Source: Methylococcus sp. EFPC2 (GTDB lineage: Bacteria; Pseudomonadota; Gammaproteobacteria; Methylococcales; Methylococcaceae). From it: a stretch of DNA of 64,000 nucleotides. This document shows, one piece after another, positions 12,001 through 17,895 of this stretch. Made by a program: the position numbers and the translations under genes. The notes under the pieces were generated by a model. That model ran no database searches, was not told the DNA's origin, and saw only the letters and a program-made list of their open reading frames with translations. The first letter of the stretch is position 1; each line of letters opens with the position of its first letter. The stretch is from assembly GCF_016925495.1 (NCBI RefSeq), contig NZ_CP070491.1, positions 744,001 through 808,000 of the forward strand. The letters run 5' to 3'.

Positions 12001-13269
12001 GGGGCGATGTTCGATACCTTGAGCACCGGCAGCTGGACCGTCGCGGGTGGACGGATGTCGGCGGTTCCGCCGAGTAGCGGCGACATTGCGGTCAATCTGA
12101 TCGACCTGTCCGGCGTGACCAACCTGAAGACCGCTTCGCTGCTGGAACTCGGCTCCACCTTCCGCACGGCGGGTAGGGCCGGCTTCGTCTTCGACTGGTA
12201 CGGCAGTACCGACTTCAAGTTTGCCGCGATCGATGTGGCCAGCAAGCAGGTGCTGATCGGACATAGGACCGCCGCCGGGTGGTTCGTCGACCGAGCGGCC
12301 AGCAACGCGACGCTAAATGCCACCTCCGACTATACCCTGGGTGTCTCGGTACGCGGCTCGACGGTCAGCCTTACGCTCAATGGCCAGACAGTAGCGGGTT
12401 TTGCTTACAATGCGGTGGGCGTCGACGGTCGCTTCGGTCTTTTCGCCAGGACGGCGAGCGCCTCGTTCGACACGGTCACGGTGAAGACCAACGACCCGGC
12501 GGTTCCGGCCGCCGCGATCAGCGGCTCCGCCTTGCTGGCGGCGGCCACTCCCGAGGCCGCCGCGGCGCCTACGCTATTCGATCCGGCCCAGTTGGGCGGT
12601 CTAGTGACCGTGGCCAGGGAACAATGGCTGGCGAGCGGATTGGTGGGCGAGGATCAGCTCGATCTGGCCCTGCGGAGCGTCGACTTCCAGATCGGCGATC
12701 TGGGTGGCCCGACGCTGGCTCGTACCGACGGCAATATCATTTGGGTCGATGACAACGCGGCGGGTTGGGGATGGTTCATCGATTCATCTCCGCGGCTGAA
12801 CGAGGAGTTCCTCCGCCCCGTCGGGCGTAACGCCCTGGCGGCTACTCCGGGCAGTCAGGCCTACGGGGGCATGGACCTGCTCACCGTGCTCGGCCATGAG
12901 ATCGGCCACGTACTCGGATTTGCCCACACGCCGACGGACCGGACCGCCGAATTGATGGACGAAACTCTGGCTGCGGGTGAACGCGAGTTCCTCGGTTCCG
13001 CCGACATCCGTTACTTCGATCCGAACGACGGGCGATTCAGCGGGCGCGGGGAGCACCGCGGTGAGGAAGTCGGGGCGGCCGACGAGGACGAGTTCCTGTT
13101 TGTCCCGAATCTGGTGGCGCAAGCTTCTTCACGAGCGGATTGGTACGATATGAAGGGCTTTGAGCCGGAGGACGTTACCGAGCATGGGAGGCAGCCCGTC
13201 AAGGCCAGTCTCCTGAATAAAGTCAGGAAGGCGCCGGCCCGTATTCATTGGGGTTCCGGCCATCGTTAA
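1..13269 (+). CDS. Giant RTX-like surface/secreted protein with C-terminal metalloprotease (5' end outside window)
   Basis: The frame is open from base 1, so the start lies upstream; 4,422 codons are visible. Bases 1-3100 encode beta-rich Asp/Gly-rich sequence. A block of RTX-like GGxGxDxL nonapeptides runs from about 3112 to 4065, followed by a helical segment at 4200-4920. Calx-beta-like segments lie around 5850-7900, and scattered RTX blocks at about 8690-8750, 9180-9500, 9700-10060, 10200-10400 and 10590-11110. Two related beta-sandwich repeats (11400-11960 and 11975-12490, both containing a TAAGW motif) resemble laminin-G/concanavalin folds. The C-terminal part contains HEIGHVLGFAH (codon for the first His at 12895) and a Met-turn-like ELMDETL, as in matrixin-like zinc proteases. 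RTX repeats normally bind calcium outside the cell. The C-terminus is basic, unlike a typical type I secretion signal. An N-terminal sorting signal cannot be judged here. Confidence 0.9.
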   Translation, partial: AGFSKTLGIDLALDLGLDLPVDFGGAADLTASGSLDLSFDFGIRVDDPTQVFIYDSTGLDGMLNIAGQNLSFRAAVGPLGLFVDGGSAQINGTLGGGKLFDIGLGNADWVNHRSLLGDIDLDTDFNAQVGGQVSVSLPVYFPTDSILAGTVQFLANLSLTNGEWNASATPSAVGPDGVTPIGLGELFAFDPSKFGLLDQLLLGVDGVDLFLEGLQDVLDGEVGGVSLPLIGDKLAGAVDDIGKFRDGFIVDFRKAVEDLANPAAAFQAAAGGAGLAAASAEPDPISKILGKLLGDAGLGLLVDQNADGHKDAGDIRYLSNLSTEIDPKKVFFDWDFELGDSYDAGAGIGFDIGIPGLGLETEGAVNLTVGWTLAFGFGLNTTDGFYLDVGDDLDEDFDGPNELTLDVDLTVPGGGITGKLGFLQLSAKDDVTDGDDLYTHLGASFAVDLFNSSNHADTKLGFNELGKLGLDVGIAAEAVVDLDMRLALSSDLVPSAPTNFPSVVADFTLQWGVGDRAAGQTISLADLDGSFLKNGLQSVLFEHVGLDLGSYFTDLIGPIASKVQEITEPVKPFLDFLTAPIPVISQLAGPTSLLDIAAMSGFVNPGIVKAIQVIDQVVDIANSLSVPAGENAVMYFDQYLPSLVIYQAPAQGFAAAAGGIDLSDPNLDLGALKTQLLAGLDFLPEELQEALGTVASSLQQSVGKMLPGGGASFGFKLPVIDDPSQIFGMLLGQPADLVSFSMDALELDASFSAFFSLLGPLGVSINADFAAQFGPFRFAYDTLGVTEFASTGFKSPLLLFDGFYVDDLDFAKLADPSGKLDVPELQFDIGLWAAAELNLAVARGGVGGGLFADIDFDLHDPDRDGRVRIKELVANVVNQARYFDPVTAPLAVFDITGKLTAELFAFVKVDLLLLQIDERWHITDPITLLDFESNFTRVPTLATELGDGVLQLNLGKFAEQRVEGDLSDGDETFIVKQGNDASHVKVWSTLVDFDGDGYEDSEAQTYEATKLILALAGDGKDKVDLSGVTADIDFDLEGGSGDDELSAGSGKGKAYILGGAGKDVLTGGGGADTIFGEAGDDVLDGKGGRDWLFGDGKVKDAILGDVITIAAKASDGVDHVLGGADEDLLFGAGGGDTLEGGGGDDVLIGEGGQVTVDAGRLVLTVADTSKGSKGYADTLNGDAGKDRVWGGLGDDTINGGLDADTLYGEGGVDTINGGDENPLEALPPGMDPNSADAKDPIKTNRGDRIFGGTEGDTIHGNAGNDEVHGDSGNDTIFGDADDDRLFGGTGADTMEGNAGNDELLGNSDPDKLYGGIGNDILEGGQGNDREYGGDGLDLLIGGYGSDILDGQAGSDSYRITARGGSITELTTAYDTGTSVNDTDILTLVGTPQADTVLLRAMADFYFPTLEKLIGNDADPTSQGIVDRIFHSGEPDKLGAVLQALEDAYGPHDIPAGLVEQLIDKFQAAVQQPVLNAIDTANAAAQQKLDATQLAALHLRVTEIFDSKTYRKLDEIRTAITKAYEAAQIQVPPTLRDAVTNAYQPDIEELKEPPLPPSTFHKEFEKLIKDAYQTEGLVGLLAIVDKYFDANHAADSKQTVIDRIGAAYENATPAALQTALTSAQATSGALKSAILGAYDPLIEIPGIDTDTGFVALINNGGQNVERFNYRKMEGLVVNTLDGNDYVVSDDVIAATTVNLGLGEDRMQVGQVFRSERVKNPFENGQEVFITNITAEDVYTTLEITRGWLSNGISRPMTVNGGDDNDQFTVFHNVAVLNLNGGDGDDVFTVRAFALKGSTDSERARTDMKGDGGADTILYVVNAPVGIDGGDGFDTVRIVGTEFADDFVVTDAGIFGAGLNVSYVNIEKVVADGAEGDDRFFVLSTGLEVVTEIDGGLGSDSFFVGGNPSRAPVPVISNDFRGHSGIILHNVESGDADWNKLPVDGLSANVGDNEEDFVIVSEHGGSTRVVEDASVGGEGWAYDGYGIRLTRRPGLGQVVTINVVLAGPAPEDEAKAYKDLEFYAPATSFGAAFSAPLGFDPNTGAAIGPTLSFDENNWDQVQYVRFRAAHDDASEGRRFVFVNHTLQNSSDPDYQSAQMRSVKVLMEDDDRAGLIVTPSGRDNTVLEDGFTDNFTVRLARKPTDAVTLKMATANDQITLSGAGLAFDAATKTWSFTFSPNDADPNAWNQERTITITGKSDTVVEGFHTDYIRFTLESVNDDGEPPLANPDPEPLNGDPLVWGIGGHADGFINVDGDFDRLGIQAIPEAKPTSYVLLQHRPLTDLPITIKVGSETLAANRFKVSGNTLTFLGEDGVTPEFRTGQVYAKYSYREPGYDHAFVKDSVVALYDEDTPMVIVRPPEDGAVDVIERGDSDPLRPDNTDTYTVQLSRAPQVNQPVEIHLDAIETRVTYGRTVNFKVQVAPTSDNSDGDNDPLTLTFTSANWNVARTVTVAAVEDTYRDGNDTQVFAPELQTVNKIRGPLIIEGAAGAGSLSLPKPLMLPHELNFLKPDGDTVLGFTPGTGGGAIETMTVSLGDLKKALARLELEDSNIGELQDLVGKTLELSRGPGTDVMLDPSRPEDLFNRFWLIDKIVVKVVGNPDDAINNETDDRVELTLRNPTMVDPAALGEGAVPTADTSWAVTSLSENFFADEREQVDYLFVYDDDSVADDKGALTSSDGAVQSFTENAGATPDAMVVETAALLAVAKVLPRLDPNAPPDLADLVGSRLEITVGPGLGRAWTIQAIGNGPGNSATFKTLTLVEAGGSGVPTDRSEFRIAGGDTHGRITGFGMGPNVLFAGRPQGGGITYGDLEVVQVSLGRGDDEVRVDYATNAEDHTTKRNGDFHMLTMLDTGLGNDRVTVNLQDGDDGAFSLNLNAGDDSLDGSASSLPIVAFGWDGADDITGGSGDDILFGDRGRVDYVKTVYTDTNNDGTPDRLIDQIVTRLGHTVEQNPVNPPVTGATATTLTDLNATFSTDFGGLVGLSVQAISPEGHVQFRTIVANDAHTITVDRPWDQIPVFNDPLPDPVPDNNYYYRVSAYPEDQTDGQFRGPRVVWTVDDEIGDDDTIHGGGGADLAFGGKGDDTMDGGAGADRLIGDSARVDYETLDVDASDGLDGPTRAKTLATTVRDTGGADVIGGAADDDIVIGGTGSDSLDGGSQDDLIFGDNVTLDLHPGSGDAITPRFRTPGGATLYDANGAPLIGARAATPYAAPAWADWTITLDQSLSAAQFGNDFIAGGAQRDTIFGQRGNDTIQGDGSIDETVSAGRNGAGLLVIDASSEAATDGDDYIEGNAGADLIFGNLGQDDLVGGSSTLFSLNQRSLRDDEADLIFGGAGTDVARNNPGDGLHGRDSDLILGDNGNVYRLVSGSAYLGYTYDDAYSAIPGEAAIVVRSAELLDYSPGNQNPAAVIDLGAGDELHGESGDDFVYGMTGNDVLFGEGQDDDLIGGWGHDWISGGTGSDGVLGDDGRILTSRNGSTEPLSGVTLAVTPQTVSTPGSVQIANINVAGELKKAVDLEPFGAALDPLYEAHYANDILYGGWGDDFMHGGWGDDAISGAEALDRSGYDYYARPVIQRAAFDGNVLDYNSATGEFAAYNEYTPMTRLPGFVLDFDASETFGATTSTNDGADRIFGDHGNDWIVGGTGRDNLYGGWGDDLLNADDDLSTGSTPNTGTGLNTAPDTNSSYEDRAYGGAGRDVLIGNTGGDRLIDWVGEFNSYIVPFAPFGQATVSRTLQPQLAEFLYALSKNDGADQTLGSVGDPRNGEPYAELGVVRQQDFAWQDQTGAPADPQAGNVPGGKRDVLRSADMNNGQMQGLAPDSGVWQVSGGALQVASTSPLSDAVAVYQVGDALPSYYEVLATVKVIKPTGGWGANSYVVFDYQSKTNFKFAGIDAFTNKLVMGQRTAAGWEVLKQASFSGSIKSDTWYSMMLSVNGLTATLAVNNTTYLSYAFQPTVVDGYSYGLNWGMVGFGSNKARGALDNIAVQVVPPIATVVYGNDFSAGAGAMFDTLSTGSWTVAGGRMSAVPPSSGDIAVNLIDLSGVTNLKTASLLELGSTFRTAGRAGFVFDWYGSTDFKFAAIDVASKQVLIGHRTAAGWFVDRAASNATLNATSDYTLGVSVRGSTVSLTLNGQTVAGFAYNAVGVDGRFGLFARTASASFDTVTVKTNDPAVPAAAISGSALLAAATPEAAAAPTLFDPAQLGGLVTVAREQWLASGLVGEDQLDLALRSVDFQIGDLGGPTLARTDGNIIWVDDNAAGWGWFIDSSPRLNEEFLRPVGRNALAATPGSQAYGGMDLLTVLGHEIGHVLGFAHTPTDRTAELMDETLAAGEREFLGSADIRYFDPNDGRFSGRGEHRGEEVGAADEDEFLFVPNLVAQASSRADWYDMKGFEPEDVTEHGRQPVKASLLNKVRKAPARIHWGSGHR

Positions 13270-13279
13270 TATGTATACT

Positions 13280-13309
13280 GCTTACCCGGCCGGCCGCGGC
13301 CGGGTAAGC
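13280..13309 (+). terminator. Strong perfect hairpin after the giant gene
   Basis: A 12-bp perfect stem (13280-13291 with 13298-13309) and a 6-base loop lie 10 bp after the giant gene's stop codon. No T-tract follows, so it may be a leaky terminator or an mRNA 3'-end stabiliser rather than a full intrinsic terminator. It separates the giant gene from the putative export genes and could lower their expression relative to the substrate. Confidence 0.7.
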
Positions 13310-13359
13310 GGCGATTCCCAAGCGTTCCATTTTTCGGTAGTGACCAGGAGAATTAGAAA

Positions 13360-13671
13360 ATGAGCGAAGATGCAGCTACACAAGAAACCAGAGAAGATGC
13401 CGTCCGTCCGAATCTGCATTTGAAATGGGACGATTCCAAGATGCAGACCACCTACGCCAATGCGGTGAACGCCGCCAGCACGCGAGAGGAAGTTTCCCTT
13501 TTCTTCGGCACGAATCAGACGTGGAATTTGAAGGAAGATCAGGAAGTGGTGGTTCAACTGAGCGATCGCATCGTGCTCAATCCCTATGCGGCCAAGCGTC
13601 TGTCCATCCTGCTGTCCGGCATCGTCCAGGAGTACGAGAAGCGCTTCGGCCAACTGCCTGTCGGACGTTGA
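13360..13671 (+). CDS. DUF3467 family protein
   Basis: A 103-residue soluble protein, starting after the ribosome binding site AGGAG at 13347. The C-terminal half (SDRIVLNPYAAKRLSILLSG and the following ~15 residues) matches my recollection of the DUF3467 pattern, where a 'R-I-V-L-S-P-x-H-A-K-R-L' strand/helix is conserved. The family has no established biochemical role. Here it sits between the giant protein and the first HlyD-type gene, all on the same strand. It could be a chaperone, or a specificity or assembly factor for the export genes; that is inference from position only. The first 25 residues are polar and look disordered, and there is no signal peptide. Confidence 0.75.
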   Translation: MSEDAATQETREDAVRPNLHLKWDDSKMQTTYANAVNAASTREEVSLFFGTNQTWNLKEDQEVVVQLSDRIVLNPYAAKRLSILLSGIVQEYEKRFGQLPVGR

Positions 13672-13826
13672 AATATTTCCTGGCCCGGCCTTTACTCTGA
13701 ACCCGTGGAAGGACTTTTTTCGGCGGATGCGTCTCGACCCGACCCGTAAGCTGACCTCCCGGATAAAGAAATCCTCGGATGCCCTGCGCCTGCGGGGCTA
13801 ACCCTCAAGAATAATCGGGTGTCATA

Positions 13827-15725
13827 GTGGAACAAGGGTCGGCCGGCGTTGCGCCAGTCAGGTCGGTAGGGGCGGCCGGGTCTGCTGACGACGCGCCCAC
13901 TTACCTCGATCAGGCCGTTTGGCGGCAGATGCAGGATGCCAGTTCGCGCGAAGTGTTCGCCAAATGCTGGCTGATATTGCAATGCACGCAGATTCCCGGC
14001 GCCTCGAGAGGCGTCATCGTGCTGGGTGAGGCTGACCAGGGGCCCTACGCGCCGGTGTCGTTCTGGCCGGAAGGGAAGGGCGGCAACCTCGGCCTGACCA
14101 CGGCGGCCGAACTGGCGATCCAGGAACGCCGGGGGATATTGCGGGATACCCGCCAGGGCGCCACGGATGCGCGCGGCGATTTCTGCCATATCGCGTTTCC
14201 CTTCCTCATCGACGGCCGGTTGTACGGCGTGGTCGCCGTGGAGTTGACGGCGCGACCCGAAACCGCGCTGCGCGCGGCGATGCGCCAACTGCAATGGGGC
14301 GCGGCCTGGCTGGAAACGCGGCTGCGCCGCGAACAGACGCGGCAAATATCCCCGCAGAACCGGCGTCTGGCGACCGTGCTGGACTGGCTGGCCACCTGTG
14401 TCGAGGGCGAACATTTCCAGGATGCGGCCACCGCCCTGGTCACCGAAATGGCCACCGCCCTGGGCTGCGAGCGGGTCAGCATCGGATTTCTCTCCGGCCG
14501 CAACATCCGGGTGCGCGCCTTGTCGCACAGCGCCAGTTTTTCCAGCAAATCCAGCCTGATCGAACGCATCGGTTCCGCCATGGACGAGGCCATGGATCAG
14601 CGCACGACGCTGGTTTATCCCGCGCTGAAAGACGACGCGCTGCGCCTGACCCAATGCCAGGTCCTCTTGTCCGAGGAGTCCGGGCACTGCGCCATCTGCA
14701 CGGTGCCGATCAGCCGCAATGGCAAGGTGATCGGTGGCCTCACCCTGGAGCGTCCGGCCGACCGGCCCTTCGACGCGGATACCGTGGAGCTGTGCGAGGC
14801 CGTGGCGTCCATGGCCGGGCCGATCCTGGAGGACAGGCTGCGCGACGACCGCTGGCTCGCGGTCAAGATCGGGTATTCCGCCAAGACCCAACTGGAACAC
14901 CTGATCGGCCCCGGCCATGTGGGCCTGAAGCTGGGCGCGGGACTGAGCCTGTTGGCCGTCCTGTTTTTCAGCGTCGCCACCGGCGATTACCGGGTGGCGG
15001 CGGATACCAAGATCGAGGGGGCGATCCAGCGCGTGGTGGCCGCTCCGCTGGACGGTTATGTGGTGGAGGCCCCGGTCCGCGCCGGCGACGTGGTGAAGCA
15101 GGGCGATCTGATGGCGCGCATGGACGACCGCGACTTGCAGCTCGAGCGCATGAAGTGGTCCAGTCAGCGCGAACAATACCTGCGCCAATACCGCGACGCG
15201 CTGGCCAAGTCCGGCTGGGCCGATGTGAGCGTGCTCAAGGCGCAGGTCGGCCAGGCCGAGGCCGAACTGGCGCTGGTCGATGAACAACTCACGCGCAGCC
15301 GGGTCACGGCGCCGCTGGACGGCCTGGTGGTCAGCGGCGACCTGAGCCAGGCGCTGGGTTCGCCGGTCGCGCGCGGCGACGTGCTGTTCGAGGTGGCGCC
15401 GCTGGACGCCTACCGGGTCATCCTGGAGGTGGACGAGGCGGACATGAAAGACGTCCGCGCCGGGCAGCGCGGCGAACTGGTGCTGACCGGAGAGTCGTCG
15501 GCGCTGTTGCCTTTCGCGGTGCAAAAAATCACCCCGGTTTCCGAGTCGCGCGAAGGGCGAAATTTCTTCCGCGTGGAGGCCCGGCTGGACCGTACCCCGT
15601 CCTTTCTGACGCCCGGCATGAAGGGCGTCGGCAAGATCGGGATCGGCGAACGCAAGCTGATCTGGATCTGGACCCACACCCTGACCGACTGGCTGCGGCT
15701 GTGGTTCTGGAGCTTCTGGCCTTGA
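13827..15725 (+). CDS. GAF domain-transmembrane-HlyD fusion (membrane-fusion/periplasmic adaptor protein)
   Basis: 632 residues, with a GTG start at 13827. Residues ~25-350 look like one or two GAF-like modules (second around 185-340, with the typical CERVSIGF and GHCAICTVPI strands). One transmembrane helix follows at ~366-388. The rest has the barrel-lipoyl/hairpin order of HlyD/MFP adaptors: a half-lipoyl motif near 'APLDGYVVEAPV', a short coiled coil, the second half-lipoyl 'APLDGLVVSGDL', and a beta barrel. A tryptophan-rich tail (WLRLWFWSFWP) closes the protein. HlyD proteins bridge inner-membrane transporters and the envelope; a cytoplasmic GAF part is unusual and suggests ligand- or nucleotide-sensing control of the exporter. 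It is followed 19 bp later by the M50 gene. Confidence 0.88.
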   Translation: MEQGSAGVAPVRSVGAAGSADDAPTYLDQAVWRQMQDASSREVFAKCWLILQCTQIPGASRGVIVLGEADQGPYAPVSFWPEGKGGNLGLTTAAELAIQERRGILRDTRQGATDARGDFCHIAFPFLIDGRLYGVVAVELTARPETALRAAMRQLQWGAAWLETRLRREQTRQISPQNRRLATVLDWLATCVEGEHFQDAATALVTEMATALGCERVSIGFLSGRNIRVRALSHSASFSSKSSLIERIGSAMDEAMDQRTTLVYPALKDDALRLTQCQVLLSEESGHCAICTVPISRNGKVIGGLTLERPADRPFDADTVELCEAVASMAGPILEDRLRDDRWLAVKIGYSAKTQLEHLIGPGHVGLKLGAGLSLLAVLFFSVATGDYRVAADTKIEGAIQRVVAAPLDGYVVEAPVRAGDVVKQGDLMARMDDRDLQLERMKWSSQREQYLRQYRDALAKSGWADVSVLKAQVGQAEAELALVDEQLTRSRVTAPLDGLVVSGDLSQALGSPVARGDVLFEVAPLDAYRVILEVDEADMKDVRAGQRGELVLTGESSALLPFAVQKITPVSESREGRNFFRVEARLDRTPSFLTPGMKGVGKIGIGERKLIWIWTHTLTDWLRLWFWSFWP

Positions 15726-15744
15726 TGCGTCGGCGGGTGTCGTC

Positions 15745-17892
15745 ATGAGCGAATCGCTGTTCAGCCCTTCCTGGTACCGGGTGGCGTCGCTGCAGCCGCG
15801 CTTGCGCAGTCATGCCCGGGTCCATCGCCACCATTACCGCGGGCAGCTCTGGTATGTGCTGCAGGACACGCTCGCCGGTCGTTATCATCGCTTCACGCCG
15901 GCCGCCCACTACGTCATTTCGCTCATGGACGGCCAGCGCACACTGCAGACGATCTGGACCCTGACGACGGAACACTTGGGTGATGACGCCCCCACTCAGG
16001 AAGAAATGATCCGTCTGCTCGGCCAGTTGCACGCCGGCGACCTCCTGCTGTGCGACGTCACGCCGGACAACCTGGAGTTGTTCCGGCGCTTCCTCCGGCA
16101 GGAACGGCAGAAATGGCTGCAAAGGCTGTGGAGCCCGCTGTCGCTGCGTTTTCCCCTGATCGATCCGGACCATTTCCTGACGCGCTGGGAGTTTCTGGTG
16201 CGTCCCCTGTTCGGCGGATTCGGTGCGCTGTTGTGGCTGCTCGTGGTGGGGTCTGCGGTCGTGCTGGGCGCGTCCCACTGGAACGAACTCACCCAGAACG
16301 CGGCCGACCGCGTGCTGGCGCCCAGCAATTTGCTCATCCTGTTTCTGGTCTATCCCCTCATCAAGGGCCTGCACGAGCTGGGCCATGCCTTTTCCACCAA
16401 GGTCTGGGGCGGGGAAGTCCACGAGCTGGGGGTGATGCTCATCGTCCTCATGCCGGTGCCCTATGTCGATGCCTCGGCCGCCTCGGCCTTCCGCGACAAG
16501 CGCCGGCGCATGGTGGTCGGCGCCGCCGGCATGCTGGTGGAGTTGTTCATCGCCTCGCTGGCACTGTTCGTCTGGCTGAACGTCGAACCGGGTCTGGTAC
16601 GCTCGGTTGCCTTCAACGTCATCCTGATCGGCAGCGTGTCCACGCTGTTTTTCAACGGCAATCCGCTGTTGCGTTTCGACGGGTACTACATTTTCGCGGA
16701 CGCGGTCGAACTCCCCAACCTGGCCAGCCGCTCCAACCAATATCTCGCCTATCTCGCGCAGCGTTATCTGTTCGGGCTGCACGACGCCAAGTCGAATGTC
16801 GGAACGGAGGGCGAGCGCATCTGGCTGACCGTCTACGGCGTCGCGTCGTTCGCCTATCGCTTGTTCGTCACCTTCAGCATCATCCTCTTCATCGCCGGCA
16901 AATTCTTCGTGGTCGGTATCGTTCTGGCCATCTGGGCGGTGGCGACCATGGTCGCCGTGCCGTTGGGCAAGAACATCCATTTCCTGTTGAACAGCCCGGC
17001 CATCGAAAAAAAACGGGCGCGGGCGATCTCGGTCACCGCCGGCCTGTTGCTGGCCGCGGTTCTGCTCCTGTTCGGCGCACCGTTTCCGCTACACACGCAG
17101 TCCGAGGGCGTGGTGTGGTTGCCGGACAAGGCCCATGTGCGCGCCGAGACGGCCGGTTTCGTGCGGCGCCTTTTGGTGGCGCCGAACAGTCGCGTCAAGA
17201 GCGGCGACGCCTTGTTCGAAACCGAGGATCCCTTGCTTGCCCGGCAGCTGGCGGTGCTCGAATACCGTCAGCGCGAACTCGAAGCCCGCTATAACGCCGA
17301 ATGGCGCGAGGATTACGGCAAGGCCCAGTTGATCCGCGAGGAACTGGCCTCGGTGAACGCCGAGTTGGAACGGGCCCGCGAGCGGGTGGCCAATCTGACG
17401 ATACGCAGCCACGAGGACGGCGTGCTCGTTGTGCCCAAGGCCGAGGATTTGATCGACAAGTGGTTCAAGCAGGGTGAATCGATCGCCTACGTGGTGGGTC
17501 ATCCCGTGGCCACGGTGCGGGCCGTGGTGACCCAGGACCGCATCGGCTTGATGCGCCAACGCGTCGAGAGCGTGGAGCTGCGGTTGGCGGAGGACGTGAC
17601 GCGCATCTACCCGGGGCGGATAGAGCGCGAAGTGCCGGCGGCCTCCGACAAGCTGCCGAGCACGGCCCTGGGGCAGGGGGGCGGGGGCGAAATCGCGGTC
17701 GATCCGTCGGACAAGCAGGGCGCCAAGGCCTTCGAGACCGTCTTCCAGTTCGACATCGCCCTGCCCGAGCAGAGCGCGCTGCGCAACCTGGGCGGCCGCG
17801 TCTACGTGCGCTTCGATCACGGCAGCGAACCGCTGGCCTGGCAGGCTTATCGCAAACTGCGGCAGTTGTTCCTCAGCAAGTTCAGCGTCTGA
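15745..17892 (+). CDS. PqqD-like / M50 site-2-type protease / HlyD fusion membrane protein
   Basis: 715 residues. An N-terminal ~100-residue segment resembles PqqD-type peptide-binding domains (WYVLQD...YHRFTPAAHYVISLMDG). Several transmembrane helices follow. The M50 zinc motif HELGH is at residues 210-214, and the paired NGNPLLRFDG motif supplies the third ligand Asp near residue 312. After further helices (to ~450) comes a HlyD-like lipoyl/coiled-coil segment (~460-640) and a barrel-like end. M50 proteases cut substrates within the membrane. Proteins combining M50 and HlyD parts occur in some peptide-export loci. All catalytic residues appear present. The SecA-like gene starts 4 bp after the stop, so they are almost certainly cotranscribed. 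Confidence 0.88.
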   Translation: MSESLFSPSWYRVASLQPRLRSHARVHRHHYRGQLWYVLQDTLAGRYHRFTPAAHYVISLMDGQRTLQTIWTLTTEHLGDDAPTQEEMIRLLGQLHAGDLLLCDVTPDNLELFRRFLRQERQKWLQRLWSPLSLRFPLIDPDHFLTRWEFLVRPLFGGFGALLWLLVVGSAVVLGASHWNELTQNAADRVLAPSNLLILFLVYPLIKGLHELGHAFSTKVWGGEVHELGVMLIVLMPVPYVDASAASAFRDKRRRMVVGAAGMLVELFIASLALFVWLNVEPGLVRSVAFNVILIGSVSTLFFNGNPLLRFDGYYIFADAVELPNLASRSNQYLAYLAQRYLFGLHDAKSNVGTEGERIWLTVYGVASFAYRLFVTFSIILFIAGKFFVVGIVLAIWAVATMVAVPLGKNIHFLLNSPAIEKKRARAISVTAGLLLAAVLLLFGAPFPLHTQSEGVVWLPDKAHVRAETAGFVRRLLVAPNSRVKSGDALFETEDPLLARQLAVLEYRQRELEARYNAEWREDYGKAQLIREELASVNAELERARERVANLTIRSHEDGVLVVPKAEDLIDKWFKQGESIAYVVGHPVATVRAVVTQDRIGLMRQRVESVELRLAEDVTRIYPGRIEREVPAASDKLPSTALGQGGGGEIAVDPSDKQGAKAFETVFQFDIALPEQSALRNLGGRVYVRFDHGSEPLAWQAYRKLRQLFLSKFSV

Positions 17893-17895
17893 GCC

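Noticed and set aside
2059-12264. Very long minus-strand open frames (up to ~1000 codons) opposite the giant gene
   Set aside because: They mirror the codon structure of the plus-strand gene in GC-rich DNA (no TA-containing stops), have no ribosome binding sites and show Val/Asp/Arg-rich low-complexity translations.
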